Source: Pandoraea sp. PE-S2T-3 (GTDB taxonomy: Bacteria > Pseudomonadota > Gammaproteobacteria > Burkholderiales > Burkholderiaceae). Taken from it: a stretch of DNA of 64,000 nt. Below are positions 43,509-52,360 of the stretch, in pieces. The stretch covers positions 186,001 through 250,000 of the forward strand of contig NZ_NGUQ01000011.1 in the NCBI RefSeq assembly GCF_002179965.1. Reading direction: 5' to 3'. The number at the start of each line of letters is the position of its first letter. The stretch's first letter is position 1. A program made the position numbers and the translations under genes. The notes under the pieces are model-generated. The model searched no databases. It saw only the letters and a program-made list of their open reading frames with translations, and was not told the origin of the DNA.

Positions 43509-44027
43509 GTGAACGCCAAACGCGCCACGGCGCCAGATTTCGACAACGCCGCCTTTCGCCAGGCACTCGGGCAATTTGCCACGGGCGTCACGGTCATTAC
43601 CACGCGCGCCGACGACGGCTCGCTCATCGGTATTACGGCAAGCTCCTTCAATTCGGTGTCGCTGACGCCGCCGCTCATTCTGTGGAGCCTCGCGACGCGC
43701 GCGGGCAGCATGCCGGTGTTTCGCGAGAACTCGCACTACGCCGTGAATGTGCTGGCGGCCGATCAACTCGACATCTGCCAGCGCTTTGCCACGATGAAGG
43801 GCGACCGTTTCGCGGGGGTGCCGTACACGCTCTCGGCGTCAGGCACGCCGGTGCTCGACGGTGCCCTCGCGTGGTTCGAGTGTCATAACCGCAGCCGCTA
43901 CGACGAAGGCGATCACGTCATCTTCGTGGGCGAAGTGGAACGTTGCGGTGTGCACGCCGATGTGGCCAATCGCATGCCGCTCGTCTTCCACGCCGGCGGC
44001 TTCCACAAGCCGCAGTCGCTCGGGTAG
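43509..44027 (+). CDS. FMN/FAD:NAD(P)H flavin reductase (HpaC-like)
   Basis: A 172-residue flavin reductase of the HpaC/ActVB family, supplying reduced flavin to a partner monooxygenase. The N-terminal FRQALGQFATGVTVITTRADDGSLIGITASSFNSVSLTPPLILWSL (in outline) and the C-terminal GDHVIFVGEVERC are characteristic. The start is a GTG at 43509 with a GGGAGTGCAGGG stretch ahead. It is divergent from the operon with the ACAD-fold protein, its probable partner, and is followed after 10 bases by marR. Confidence 0.88.
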   Translation: MNAKRATAPDFDNAAFRQALGQFATGVTVITTRADDGSLIGITASSFNSVSLTPPLILWSLATRAGSMPVFRENSHYAVNVLAADQLDICQRFATMKGDRFAGVPYTLSASGTPVLDGALAWFECHNRSRYDEGDHVIFVGEVERCGVHADVANRMPLVFHAGGFHKPQSLG

Positions 44028-44037
44028 GCGCGGGGTC

Positions 44038-44481
44038 ATGGGGATGGGAGCGGGCGTGCCGTTTGTCGACGACTATCTGGCGTATCTGCTCGCCCGCGCG
44101 AGTGCGCTCGTCTCCGATGAGTTTCATCGCGAAGTCGCGGCTGCCGGTCTGGGGGTATCCGAGTGGCGCGTGTTGGCCACGCTCTCCGACGGGCAGGCGC
44201 GCACTATCAATCAACTGGCCGATATCGTGCTCGCCAAGCAGCCGACGGTGACCAAGGTCATCGACCGGCTGGAGGCCACCGGCGACGTGGTGCGCGGCGA
44301 AAGCCCGACCGACCGGCGCCAGTCGCTCGTCTCGCTGACCGATGCGGGTCGCGAGCGCGTTGCGCCGCTGCTGGTCAGTGCGCGCCACCATGAAGCCGGT
44401 GTGCTTGCACGCTTCGGCGCCGAGCAGTCGTCGCAACTCAAGGACACGCTGCGTCGGCTCATCGACGAAATGGCGCGCTGA
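44038..44481 (+). CDS. MarR-family transcriptional regulator
   Basis: A 147-residue MarR-type regulator. The winged helix reads LGVSEWRVLATLSDGQARTINQLADIVLAKQPTVTKVIDRLEATGDVVRGESPTDRRQSLVSLTDAG (in outline), including the DRR wing tip. Two start codons, 44038 and 44044, are close together; the first is chosen by default. It lies 10 bases after the flavin reductase gene. MarR proteins (NicR, PicR, IacR) control pyridine and indoleacetate catabolism, and the 14-bp palindrome in the divergent promoter region is the likely operator. Confidence 0.9.
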   Translation: MGMGAGVPFVDDYLAYLLARASALVSDEFHREVAAAGLGVSEWRVLATLSDGQARTINQLADIVLAKQPTVTKVIDRLEATGDVVRGESPTDRRQSLVSLTDAGRERVAPLLVSARHHEAGVLARFGAEQSSQLKDTLRRLIDEMAR

Positions 44482-44642
44482 CGCGTTCGCAGCTTTGGTC
44501 TGTGCTGGATCGCATTGGCCGGTGCCGCCCGGCACCCACGGCGAGCCCTTCAGCACCTCCCTCCCTCACGCCAGATCCTCTGCTTGGGTCCATTCCGGAC
44601 CTGACACGGCGCTGTCCTAAACGACACGGCACGATTGGTTAT

Positions 44643-44684
44643 AAATTCGACCACTTCGCCATATTGTCGAATTTTCTGTCGAAT
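44643..44684. promoter_or_regulatory. GTCGAAT half-site array upstream of kynB
   Basis: AAATTCGAC and GTCGAATTT are perfect 9-bp inverted arms 14 bases apart, followed by a third half-site GTCGAAT at 44678-44684, 12 bases from the previous one. It lies 121 bases ahead of kynB within the gene-free stretch 44482-44804, which otherwise shows nothing I can name. Probable operator of the kyn operon. Confidence 0.5.
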
Positions 44685-44804
44685 AATCCATAAAAGCGTT
44701 TGTACGGCGGCGAATGCGCTCGCCGCAGCCAGCGAATACGCAAGCACTTGCAACGCGAATTCTTCTAAGATGCCCTGTATCGAATCTTGTATTTGAGCAA
44801 GGCC

Positions 44805-45464
44805 ATGACCGCACCCCACAACCACCGCACCGACACGCGTCGCGTGTGGGATATCAGCCCCCCGCTCTCGACCGACACACCGGTCTGGCCGGGCGACACG
44901 CCGTTTTCGGAAGAAGCGGTGTGGCAGATCGGCCCCGGGTGCCCCGTCAATGTCGGACGCATCACCCTGTCGCCGCACACGGGCGCGCATGCCGATGCCC
45001 CGCGTCATTACGACGAGGACGGTGCGTGCATCGGCGAGGTGGCGCTGGAAACCTATCTGGGGCCCTGCCGCGTGATCCATTGCCTCGGCGCTTCGCCGGT
45101 GGTCACGCCGGACATGGTTGCCGCGCATCTGGCCGACGTGCCGCCGCGCGTGTTGCTGCGGACGTACCAACAAGCGCCGGTGTCTCGTTGGGACAGCGCG
45201 TTTTGTGCCGTCGCTGCCGAGACGATCGATCTGCTCGCCTCGCACGGCGTAAAGCTCGTAGGCATCGACACGCCGTCGCTCGATCCGCAGGAAAGCAAAA
45301 CGATGGATGCGCACCATCGCATTCGCGCGCATCGCATGGCGATTCTCGAAGGACTCGTGCTCGATGCGATTGCCCCGGCCGATTACGAATTGATTGCGCT
45401 GCCGCTCAAGTTCATGCGGCTCGATGCGAGCCCCGTGCGCGCCGTGTTGCGCTCGCTCATCTGA
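44805..45464 (+). CDS. kynB: Kynurenine formamidase (arylformamidase)
   Basis: A 219-residue cyclase-family metal hydrolase that converts N-formylkynurenine to kynurenine and formate. The metal motif [12 protein letters not shown] gives His58, His62 and Asp64. The start [21 protein letters not shown], the core [19 protein letters not shown] and the end [27 protein letters not shown] (in outline) are KynB hallmarks. AAGG lies just before the ATG at 44805. It is the first gene of kynB-kynU-kynA. The Lrp-type regulator gene kynR, often divergent from it in Burkholderiales, is absent here. Confidence 0.95.
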   Translation: MTAPHNHRTDTRRVWDISPPLSTDTPVWPGDTPFSEEAVWQIGPGCPVNVGRITLSPHTGAHADAPRHYDEDGACIGEVALETYLGPCRVIHCLGASPVVTPDMVAAHLADVPPRVLLRTYQQAPVSRWDSAFCAVAAETIDLLASHGVKLVGIDTPSLDPQESKTMDAHHRIRAHRMAILEGLVLDAIAPADYELIALPLKFMRLDASPVRAVLRSLI

Positions 45465-45651
45465 AACGCCTGACAAACACACACAGAGCCACGCGCGGTC
45501 CTTCTCGAACGGATGAAATGAAGGACTGACGCGGGCCGTACGAAGGACATCGTCGTCACGCGGCGAACCCGCCGAGCGTGGCGACGATGACCTTGCACTT
45601 CACAAACCTTTTCGATTTTTAACGCATTGTCTTTATTCAATACCTGACACC

Positions 45652-46905
45652 ATGACGTCTTCCCGCAATGACTGTTTGGCCCTCGACGCGGCCGATCCGC
45701 TTGCCCCGCTGCGCGCACAATTCGACCTGCCGCAGGGCGTGATCTATCTCGATGGCAACTCACTGGGTGCGCGTCCGATCGCCTCGGCCAAGCGCGCGCA
45801 AGAAGTGATTACCGGTGAATGGGGCAACGGCCTGATTCGCAGCTGGAACGATGCCAACTGGTTTGCGCTGCCGCGCACGCTCGGCGATGCGATGGCACCG
45901 ATCGTCGGTGCCGGCAAGGGTGAAGTGGTGGTGACCGACACGACGTCGAGCAACCTCTTCAAGGTGATGGCTGCTGCGCTCGATGCGCAACGTACGCGCG
46001 CACCGCAACGCAAGGTGGTCGTCTCCGAGCGCAGCAACTTCCCGACCGATCTGTACATCGTGCAAGGCCTCACGCGCCTGCTCGACGACGGCTATTCGCT
46101 GCGCCTGATCGACTCGCCGGCCGAACTGGTGGGCGCGTTGGGCGATGACGTGGCCGTGGTACTGCTCACGCACGTGAACTACCGCACGGGCGCGATGTAC
46201 GACATGGCGGCGCGCACGGCCGAGATTCACGCCGCCGGCGCACTCGCCGTGTGGGACCTGTGCCATTCGGCCGGCGCCGTGCCGGTCGACCTGAACGGCG
46301 CGAACGCCGACTACGCCGTGGGTTGCACGTACAAGTATCTGAACGGCGGCCCGGGCTCACCCGCATTCGTGTGGGTGAACAAGCGTCATCAGGACACGTT
46401 CTGGCAACCGCTGTCGGGCTGGTGGGGTCACCGCACGCCGTTTGCCATGACGCCGGAATACACGCCGGACGACGGTATCGGCCGCTACCTCTGCGGCACG
46501 CAACCGATCGTCTCGCTCGCGCTCGTGCAATGCGGTCTGGACATCTTTGCGCAAACGTCGATGGAAGCACTGCGCCGCAAGTCGCTAGCCCTCACGGACC
46601 TGTTCATCAAGCTGGTGGAAGAACGTTGCGCCGAGTTCCCGCTCACGCTGGTGACGCCGCGCAACCACGCCGACCGTGGTTCGCAGGTGAGCTTCGAGCA
46701 TCCGGAAGGTTTTGCCGTGATTCAGGCGCTGATCGCCCGTGGCGTGATCGGTGACTACCGCGAGCCGCGCATCATGCGCTTCGGCATGACGCCGCTGTAC
46801 ACGAGCTTTGCCGATGTGTGGGACTCGGTCGAGATTCTGCGCGACGTGCTCACCACCGGTTCGTGGGACAAGCCCGAATTCCATCGCCGTGGCACGGTGA
46901 CCTAA
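45652..46905 (+). CDS. kynU: Kynureninase
   Basis: A 417-residue PLP enzyme of the aminotransferase class V fold that cleaves kynurenine to anthranilate and alanine. The PLP lysine lies in [19 protein letters not shown] (Lys near 228). [43 protein letters not shown] and [11 protein letters not shown] are conserved. Length is as in other bacterial KynU. There is a 187-base gap after kynB and no good Shine-Dalgarno sequence ahead of the ATG, so a second promoter in the gap cannot be excluded. kynA follows 15 bases after the stop. Confidence 0.96.
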   Translation: MTSSRNDCLALDAADPLAPLRAQFDLPQGVIYLDGNSLGARPIASAKRAQEVITGEWGNGLIRSWNDANWFALPRTLGDAMAPIVGAGKGEVVVTDTTSSNLFKVMAAALDAQRTRAPQRKVVVSERSNFPTDLYIVQGLTRLLDDGYSLRLIDSPAELVGALGDDVAVVLLTHVNYRTGAMYDMAARTAEIHAAGALAVWDLCHSAGAVPVDLNGANADYAVGCTYKYLNGGPGSPAFVWVNKRHQDTFWQPLSGWWGHRTPFAMTPEYTPDDGIGRYLCGTQPIVSLALVQCGLDIFAQTSMEALRRKSLALTDLFIKLVEERCAEFPLTLVTPRNHADRGSQVSFEHPEGFAVIQALIARGVIGDYREPRIMRFGMTPLYTSFADVWDSVEILRDVLTTGSWDKPEFHRRGTVT

Positions 46906-46920
46906 GCAGGAGCAGTACGC

Positions 46921-47940
46921 ATGACAAAGACCTCTACCCCCGCCAGCAACGTGCATGACCTCCCGGGCAAGGCGTCACAAGCGCCTGATGCGCCGCAGGG
47001 CGGTTGCCCGTTCGGACACGGCGCATCGGCCGACGCACCGGCGGCGGGCAGTGCTGCTGCGGCGTCGACCGCATCGTCGACTGCTTCGTCGACTGCTTCG
47101 TCGTCTGCCTCTGCGGGCGACTCGCAATGGCACGACGCCAAGCTCGACTTCTCGAAGAGCATGAGCTACGGCGACTATCTGTCGCTCGATCCGATTCTCA
47201 ATGCGCAACATCCGCGCTCGACCGATCACAACGAGATGCTGTTCATCATTCAGCATCAGACGAGCGAGTTGTGGATGAAGCTGGCGCTCTACGAGTTGCA
47301 GGCTGCGCGCACGGCGGTGCACAACGACGCGCTGCCGCCTGCGTTCAAGATGCTCGCTCGTGTGTCGCGCATTCTTGAGCAGTTGGTACAGGCGTGGAGC
47401 GTGCTCGCAACGATGACGCCATCGGAGTATTCGTCGATGCGTCCGTCGCTGGGTAGCTCATCGGGCTTCCAGTCGTACCAGTACCGCATTCTCGAGTTCA
47501 TGCTGGGCAACAAGAACGCGGCGATGCTCAAGCCTCACGAGCATCGGCCGGACTTGTTCAAGCTAGTGGAAGCGGCGCTGAACGCGCCGTCGTTCTACGA
47601 CGAGGTGGTGCGTTTGCTGGCGCGTCGCGGTTTTGCAATTTCCCCGGCGCGGCTCGATCGCGACTGGACATTGCCGACGCCGCATGACGAGAGCGTGGAG
47701 GCGGCCTGGCTTGAGGTGTATCGCAACCCGTCGCAGCACTGGGAGCTTTACGAGATGGCCGAGGAACTGGTCGATCTCGAAGATGCGTTCCGTCAGTGGC
47801 GCTTCCGTCACGTGACGACCGTCGAGCGCATCATCGGCTTCAAGCAAGGGACGGGGGGTACGAACGGTGCCCCTTATCTGCGCAAGATGCTCGATGTGGT
47901 GCTGTTCCCGGAGCTTTGGCACGTGCGTACGTTGCTGTGA
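46921..47940 (+). CDS. kynA: Tryptophan 2,3-dioxygenase
   Basis: A 339-residue heme dioxygenase that opens the indole ring of L-tryptophan to N-formylkynurenine. The conserved core starts at [16 protein letters not shown] (about residue 75); the distal His is in [14 protein letters not shown] (His112) and the heme ligand in [12 protein letters not shown] (His297), with [18 protein letters not shown] following. The first 70 residues are a low-complexity leader with CPFGH and Ala/Ser/Thr repeats ([14 protein letters not shown]) encoded by tandem 15-base units at about 47071-47105. AGGAG precedes the ATG. Last gene of kynBUA. Confidence 0.96.
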   Translation: MTKTSTPASNVHDLPGKASQAPDAPQGGCPFGHGASADAPAAGSAAAASTASSTASSTASSSASAGDSQWHDAKLDFSKSMSYGDYLSLDPILNAQHPRSTDHNEMLFIIQHQTSELWMKLALYELQAARTAVHNDALPPAFKMLARVSRILEQLVQAWSVLATMTPSEYSSMRPSLGSSSGFQSYQYRILEFMLGNKNAAMLKPHEHRPDLFKLVEAALNAPSFYDEVVRLLARRGFAISPARLDRDWTLPTPHDESVEAAWLEVYRNPSQHWELYEMAEELVDLEDAFRQWRFRHVTTVERIIGFKQGTGGTNGAPYLRKMLDVVLFPELWHVRTLL

Positions 47941-48072
47941 GCTTGCCGTGAGGTGGTTGTAATGCGGCAGTGAGGTTGTTGATGCCGGTGGCGTTGCTGC
48001 CGGCATTGTTCTATCGACGGCCCGGATCGTTCAGTCGGACATCCGGGCCGTGGTGATTTGGCGATCTGTTGA

Positions 48073-48921
48073 TTACGCCTGCCCGGTCAGGCGCGCCGCC
48101 AGTTGTTTCAATCGCGGGCCGATTTCGTCGCGGAACACCGCGTCGGGAATCGATGACGACGGGCCGCTGCAACTGATGGCCAGCCATCGGTTCTGCCGCA
48201 CGTCGCGCAGCGGGACCGCCACCGCGTTCACCCCCTCGTGCCACTCGCGAAACGAGTAGCAGCAGCCTTCGCGCTTGTACGACTCCAGCCCCTTCTCCAC
48301 GCTCGCCTCCAGCGCAGCCCAGCCAATATTGCGCAGCGCCGCCGGATTGGCGTCGTAAGCGTCGTGCAGGTCGGCCAGCATGGTCTCGCGCTCGGTCGGC
48401 GTCATCACCGCGAGGTAGACGCGCCCCATCGAACTCGTCAGCATGGACAGGCGTGAGCCGGCCGTCAGCCCCAGCGTGAGGTGCGCGGCGTCGCTGCGGA
48501 TGGTTTCGAGGTACATCATGTCGAGTCCCTCGCGACAGCCGAGCGAAATCGAACACCCCATTTCCTTCGCCAGCGCGCGCATATGCGGACGTGCAAGCGT
48601 CAACATGTCCGTGCCGTTCAGGAAGGCGTAGCCGAGTGCCAGCACACCGGCGTCGAGTGCGTATTTGCCAAGATCGACGTCGTAACGCAGATAGCCCAGT
48701 TCGGTGAGCGTGTACGCCAGCCGGCTCACGGTCGCCTTCGGCAACCCGGTGCGCGCCGCAAAGTCGCGGTTGCCGAGCAATGCGTCGTCAGGACCGAATG
48801 CCCGCAGTAACTCAAGGCCCCGCGCGAGCGCCGTCACGAACTTGCGCTCATCATGCGACGGCGGCACACCATGCGCCGGCGCCCCGGCAAAGGCAGACAA
48901 AGACGTTTTGACCACAGCCAT
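48073..48921 (-). CDS. IclR-family transcriptional regulator (divergent from gcdH)
   Basis: A 282-residue IclR-type regulator of the PcaR/PobR-like branch. Winged helix at residues 27-75 (FVTALARGLELLRAFGPDDALLGNRDFAARTGLPKATVSRLAYTL in outline); effector domain with GCREGLDMMYLETIRSDAAHLTLG and ending in RWLAISCSGPSSSIPDAVFRDEIGPRLKQLAA (in outline). GGAG lies 8 bases before the ATG. It is divergent from the glutaryl-CoA dehydrogenase gene across 203 bases that contain an IclR-type palindrome, so it likely controls gcdH and itself. Confidence 0.9.
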   Translation of the reverse strand: MAVVKTSLSAFAGAPAHGVPPSHDERKFVTALARGLELLRAFGPDDALLGNRDFAARTGLPKATVSRLAYTLTELGYLRYDVDLGKYALDAGVLALGYAFLNGTDMLTLARPHMRALAKEMGCSISLGCREGLDMMYLETIRSDAAHLTLGLTAGSRLSMLTSSMGRVYLAVMTPTERETMLADLHDAYDANPAALRNIGWAALEASVEKGLESYKREGCCYSFREWHEGVNAVAVPLRDVRQNRWLAISCSGPSSSIPDAVFRDEIGPRLKQLAARLTGQA

Positions 48922-49021
48922 CGCACACTCCGCGTCAAGAAATAAAGGACGGCCGGTGCACGCACCAGCCGTTGCCCGACAAAAAACTTTAGTGTTAAAC
49001 TAACTTCGATTTCAGAACATT

Positions 49022-49038
49022 GTTCCGCATTGCGGAAC
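49022..49038. promoter_or_regulatory. IclR-type operator upstream of gcdH
   Basis: GTTCCGC-ATT-GCGGAAC is a perfect 7-3-7 inverted repeat, near the PcaR/PobR-like IclR consensus. It overlaps GAACATTGTTC (49015-49025), and another repeat, TTAGT-GTTAA-ACTAA, lies at 48989-49003. Confidence 0.7.
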
Positions 49039-49124
49039 TTTCGTCAAGACGTCGATTTCCGCAAACTCGCTGAATCGACACAGGTCGCGAGACTGTTTTT
49101 CGAGGACATCGGAGGAGATAGGTC

Positions 49125-50318
49125 ATGGCAGGCAACGCACAATTTCATTGGGAAGATCCGCTGTTGCTCGACGCACAGCTCACCAGCGACGAGCGCATGA
49201 TTCGTGACGCCGCTGCGGCGTACTCGAACGACAAGCTCATGCCGCGCGTGCTCGAGGCATTCCGTCACGAACGCACCGACGCCGCGATCTTCCGCGAAAT
49301 GGGTGAAATCGGCCTGCTCGGCCCGACGATTCCCGAGGAGTATGGCGGCCCGGGCCTGAGCTACGTGGCGTACGGTCTGATCGCGCGCGAAGTGGAGCGT
49401 GTCGACTCGGGTTACCGCTCGATGATGTCGGTGCAGTCGTCGCTCGTGATGGTGCCGATCTATGAATTCGGCAGCGAAGCACAGAAGCAGAAGTACCTGC
49501 CGAAGCTGGCCAGCGGCGAGTGGATCGGCTGTTTCGGCCTGACCGAACCGAACCACGGCTCGGACCCGGCCGGCATGATCACCCGCGCGAAGAAGGTCGC
49601 CGGTGGCTTCGAGCTGAGCGGCAGCAAGATGTGGATCACCAATTCGCCGATCGCCGATGTCTTTGTCGTGTGGGCGAAGCTCGCTGACGAGAACGGCGAA
49701 GAAAAGATTCGCGGCTTTATTCTGGAAAAGGGCTGGAAGGGTCTGTCGGCCCCGGCAATCCACGGCAAGGTGGGTTTGCGCGCGTCGATCACCGGCGAAA
49801 TCGTGCTGGATCAAGTGTTCGTGCCGGAAGAAAACCTGATGCCGGGTGTCTCGGGACTGAAGGGTCCGTTCACGTGCCTGAACTCGGCGCGCTATGGCAT
49901 TGCCTGGGGCGCTCTGGGTGCCGCCGAATACTGCTGGCACACGGCACGTCAATACGTGCTCGACCGTCAACAGTTTGGCCGCCCGCTCGCCGCCAACCAA
50001 CTGATTCAGAAGAAGCTCGCCGACATGCAGACCGAAATTACGCTGGGCCTGCAAGGCTGCCTGCGTCTGGGTCGCATGAAGGACGACGGCACGGCTGCGG
50101 TCGAAATCACCTCGATCATGAAGCGCAACTCGTGCGGCAAGGCCCTCGACGTGGCACGTCTCGCGCGTGACATGCTCGGCGGCAACGGCATCTCGGACGA
50201 ATTCGGCATCGCGCGCCACCTCGTGAACCTCGAAGTGGTCAACACGTACGAAGGCACGCACGATATCCACGCGCTGATTCTGGGCCGGGCCCAAACGGGT
50301 ATTCAGGCGTTCTTCTGA
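49125..50318 (+). CDS. gcdH: Glutaryl-CoA dehydrogenase
   Basis: A 397-residue FAD-dependent decarboxylating dehydrogenase that turns glutaryl-CoA into crotonyl-CoA, the end of lysine and tryptophan degradation. The substrate-binding arginine is in [16 protein letters not shown] (Arg98), [16 protein letters not shown] binds flavin, and the catalytic base Glu376 is in [16 protein letters not shown]. All are as in human GCDH. GGAG stands ahead of the ATG. It is divergent from an IclR gene and stands alone; no acyl-CoA transferase gene (CaiB type) follows, though one is often linked. Confidence 0.95.
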   Translation: MAGNAQFHWEDPLLLDAQLTSDERMIRDAAAAYSNDKLMPRVLEAFRHERTDAAIFREMGEIGLLGPTIPEEYGGPGLSYVAYGLIAREVERVDSGYRSMMSVQSSLVMVPIYEFGSEAQKQKYLPKLASGEWIGCFGLTEPNHGSDPAGMITRAKKVAGGFELSGSKMWITNSPIADVFVVWAKLADENGEEKIRGFILEKGWKGLSAPAIHGKVGLRASITGEIVLDQVFVPEENLMPGVSGLKGPFTCLNSARYGIAWGALGAAEYCWHTARQYVLDRQQFGRPLAANQLIQKKLADMQTEITLGLQGCLRLGRMKDDGTAAVEITSIMKRNSCGKALDVARLARDMLGGNGISDEFGIARHLVNLEVVNTYEGTHDIHALILGRAQTGIQAFF

Positions 50319-50345
50319 TCGTCTGCCGATCCTCTCGCAGGATCA

Positions 50346-50386
50346 AAAGCGCGAACCGTATGCACTAGCGGTATGGTTCGCGCTTT
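50346..50386 (+). terminator. Hairpin after gcdH
   Basis: AAAGCGCGAACC pairs with GGTTCGCGCTTT around a 17-base loop, 27 bases after the gcdH stop; the T-run is only TTT. The gene-free stretch 50319-50633 holds this and the next hairpin and nothing else I can name. Confidence 0.6.
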
Positions 50387-50561
50387 GCCCGACTTGTCGG
50401 GTACGCGTCGTTCTCAGGCCGCGTGTTGCGGGCCGTCAATCCCCCGAGCAACGGCGCGTACCCGACAAGCAGTCATGCCGACTGAAAAGCTAGTGGCAGA
50501 CCGGGTAAGACGCGGACTGCATGGCCGAGCAAGTAGCCGGCGGAAGATCCACATGCAAAAC

Positions 50562-50593
50562 AAAAAGCCAGCTCTCTCGAGCTGGCTTTTTTT
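50562..50593. terminator. Strong bidirectional terminator between gcdH and peroxiredoxin
   Basis: AAAAAGCCAGCTC-TCTC-GAGCTGGCTTTTT with A-run and T-run on the two sides. It lies 41 bases after the peroxiredoxin stop on the minus strand. Confidence 0.9.
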
Positions 50594-50633
50594 GTGTCCG
50601 CCGGTGGCATCGCCACCGGGTACGCACGGCCGA

Positions 50634-51272
50634 TTACTTGTTCGGCTGCGGCGTCAGACGCAGGTACGGACGCACGGCCTTGTAGCCCTTCGGGAATTTT
50701 TCCTTGAGCACGGCTTCGTCCTTGAGCGACGGCACGATCACCACGTCTTCGCCATCTTTCCAGTTGCCCGGGGTGGCGACCGAGTAGTTGTCGGTCAGTT
50801 GCAGCGAGTCGATGACGCGCAGGATTTCGTCGAAGTTGCGGCCCGTGCTTGCCGGGTAGGTGATGATCAGGCGCACCTTCTTCTTCGGATCGATCACGAA
50901 CAACGAGCGCACCGTCACGGTTTCGCTGGCGTTCGGGTGGATCATGTCATACAGCTGCGAAACCTTGCGGTCGGCGTCAGCCAGGATCGGGAAGTTGACC
51001 GAGGTGTTCTGCGTTTCGTTGATGTCGCTGATCCAGCCCTTGTGCGACTCGGCATCGTCCACCGACAAAGCGATGGCCTTGACGTTACGCTTTTCGAACT
51101 CGCCTTTCAGTTTGGCGGTCAGACCCAGTTCGGTCGTGCACACCGGCGTGTAGTCGGCCGGGTGGGAGAACAGAACGCCCCAGCCATTGCCGAGGTATTC
51201 GTGAAACTTGATAGTGCCAACCGACGAGTCCTGCTCGAAGTCGGGAGCGATGTCACCCAAACGCAAAGTCAT
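50634..51272 (-). CDS. 1-Cys peroxiredoxin (Prx6/AhpC-TSA family)
   Basis: A 212-residue peroxiredoxin that reduces peroxides. The peroxidatic cysteine is Cys45 in SHPADYTPVCTTELG. No second cysteine occurs toward the C-terminus, which ends in AVRPYLRLTPQPNK, so it is the 1-Cys (Prx6) type. The Prx6 C-terminal domain (VIDSLQLTDNYSVATPGNWKDGEDVVI in outline) is complete. It is monocistronic and closed by a strong terminator. The divergent gene, a DUF883 protein, starts 252 bases away. Confidence 0.93.
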   Translation of the reverse strand: MTLRLGDIAPDFEQDSSVGTIKFHEYLGNGWGVLFSHPADYTPVCTTELGLTAKLKGEFEKRNVKAIALSVDDAESHKGWISDINETQNTSVNFPILADADRKVSQLYDMIHPNASETVTVRSLFVIDPKKKVRLIITYPASTGRNFDEILRVIDSLQLTDNYSVATPGNWKDGEDVVIVPSLKDEAVLKEKFPKGYKAVRPYLRLTPQPNK

Positions 51273-51524
51273 TTACGGTCTCCTTGAGATCCTTCAACTG
51301 AGTGGGGTAAAGACTAAAGGATGCTAAGCTTTGCAAGAACGAATAAAAAATTGGTTGCAAATAAGAATTGGAAATATAGCGCCGCAACGGCTGTTGTTTT
51401 CTGGCAACGACACGTTGAAAGCGTTACGATAACCCCCATATCCAACCTTAGCCCTTTTTGCATTGACTCCCAAGGCAATTGGGTGACGACTTTGTCGCAA
51501 GTGCATACCAACTAGGAGAAGTTC

Positions 51525-51800
51525 ATGACGGACATCAAAACCGTATTGGCTGACGCCGAAGACCTGCTCAAGCAAGCCGCGAACACGACCGGCGAACGCG
51601 CATCCGAGCTGAGCGACAAAGCATTGGCGCTGCTCAAGCAAGCGAAGGAAAAAGCCTCCGACGTGCAAGTCGTCGTGGTGGAAAAGAGCAAGCAAGCGGC
51701 CCGCGTGACCGACGACTACGTGCACGATCATCCGTGGCAAGCCGTGGGCATCGCCGCCGGTATCGGCGTGGTGATCGGCCTGTTGCTCAACCGCAAGTAA
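51525..51800 (+). CDS. DUF883 family protein (YqjD/ElaB-like)
   Basis: A 91-residue protein with a charged helical coiled-coil region (residues 1-65, with LLKQAANTTGERASELSDKALALLKQAKEKA in outline) and a C-terminal membrane segment containing the glycine-rich GIAAGIGVVIGLLLNRK end. YqjD/ElaB proteins are tail-anchored inner-membrane proteins that bind ribosomes in stationary phase in E. coli. A TAGGAG site lies ahead of the ATG. It leads a set with YqjE- and YqjK-like genes. Confidence 0.92.
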   Translation: MTDIKTVLADAEDLLKQAANTTGERASELSDKALALLKQAKEKASDVQVVVVEKSKQAARVTDDYVHDHPWQAVGIAAGIGVVIGLLLNRK

Positions 51801-51963
51801 GCTGTTGTCAGTCAGTGTTGCGTCGGCGGTTGCCGGCGCGAACGGTTCACAGCACCGCTGACTAGCTGCCCGCTACTCGCTATTCGCCCACTCAGTCTGA
51901 AGCGGAGCTCGCCTGACCCAGCGCCATGGCGCAAAGGTTCGGGCGGCCCGCCGAGCCCAGCCC

Positions 51964-52347
51964 ATGACCGACAATGATCGCACGACCCCGCCGCGGCCCT
52001 CGCTGCGGCGCATCGCCGGCGCGTTGCTCGAGATCGTCCAGTCGCGCATCGAACTGATCGGCATCGAACTCACCGAGGAAAAAGAGCGCCTGATGGGTGT
52101 GGCCTTCCTTGGCCTTGCCGCGATGCTCTTTGGCGTTCTCTCGCTCGTCTCGCTGACCGCCCTGGTCATCGTGGTGTTCTGGGACACGTATCGTCTCCAG
52201 GCGATGACCGGCATTTTCATCGTGTATCTGCTGCTCGCCTTGTGGTGCGCACTGCGCGCACGCAATATCCTGCGCGATGCCCCGATGCCGTTCGAGGCCA
52301 CGCTGGCCGAGTTCGAAAAGGACCGCGACGCCCTGCGTCCGGACTGA
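51964..52347 (+). CDS. Phage-holin-like membrane protein (YqjE family)
   Basis: A 127-residue protein with an N-terminal amphipathic helix (IVQSRIELIGIELTEEKERLM, in outline) and two hydrophobic segments (about 50-75 and 85-105). This is the pattern of the YqjE/putative actinobacterial holin-X family (PF07332). It usually lies between yqjD and yqjK genes, as here. Role unknown; a partner of the DUF883 protein in the membrane is plausible. The Shine-Dalgarno sequence is weak. Confidence 0.85.
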   Translation: MTDNDRTTPPRPSLRRIAGALLEIVQSRIELIGIELTEEKERLMGVAFLGLAAMLFGVLSLVSLTALVIVVFWDTYRLQAMTGIFIVYLLLALWCALRARNILRDAPMPFEATLAEFEKDRDALRPD

Positions 52348-52360
52348 AGGAGACCGCCCC

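Noticed and set aside
47071-47105. Tandem 15-base repeats as a CRISPR or regulatory array
   Set aside because: They are in frame within kynA and encode its Ala/Ser/Thr-rich leader.
51964-52347. Phage holin, implying a prophage remnant
   Set aside because: It belongs to the chromosomal YqjE family and lies in a YqjD/YqjE/YqjK-like set without phage genes.
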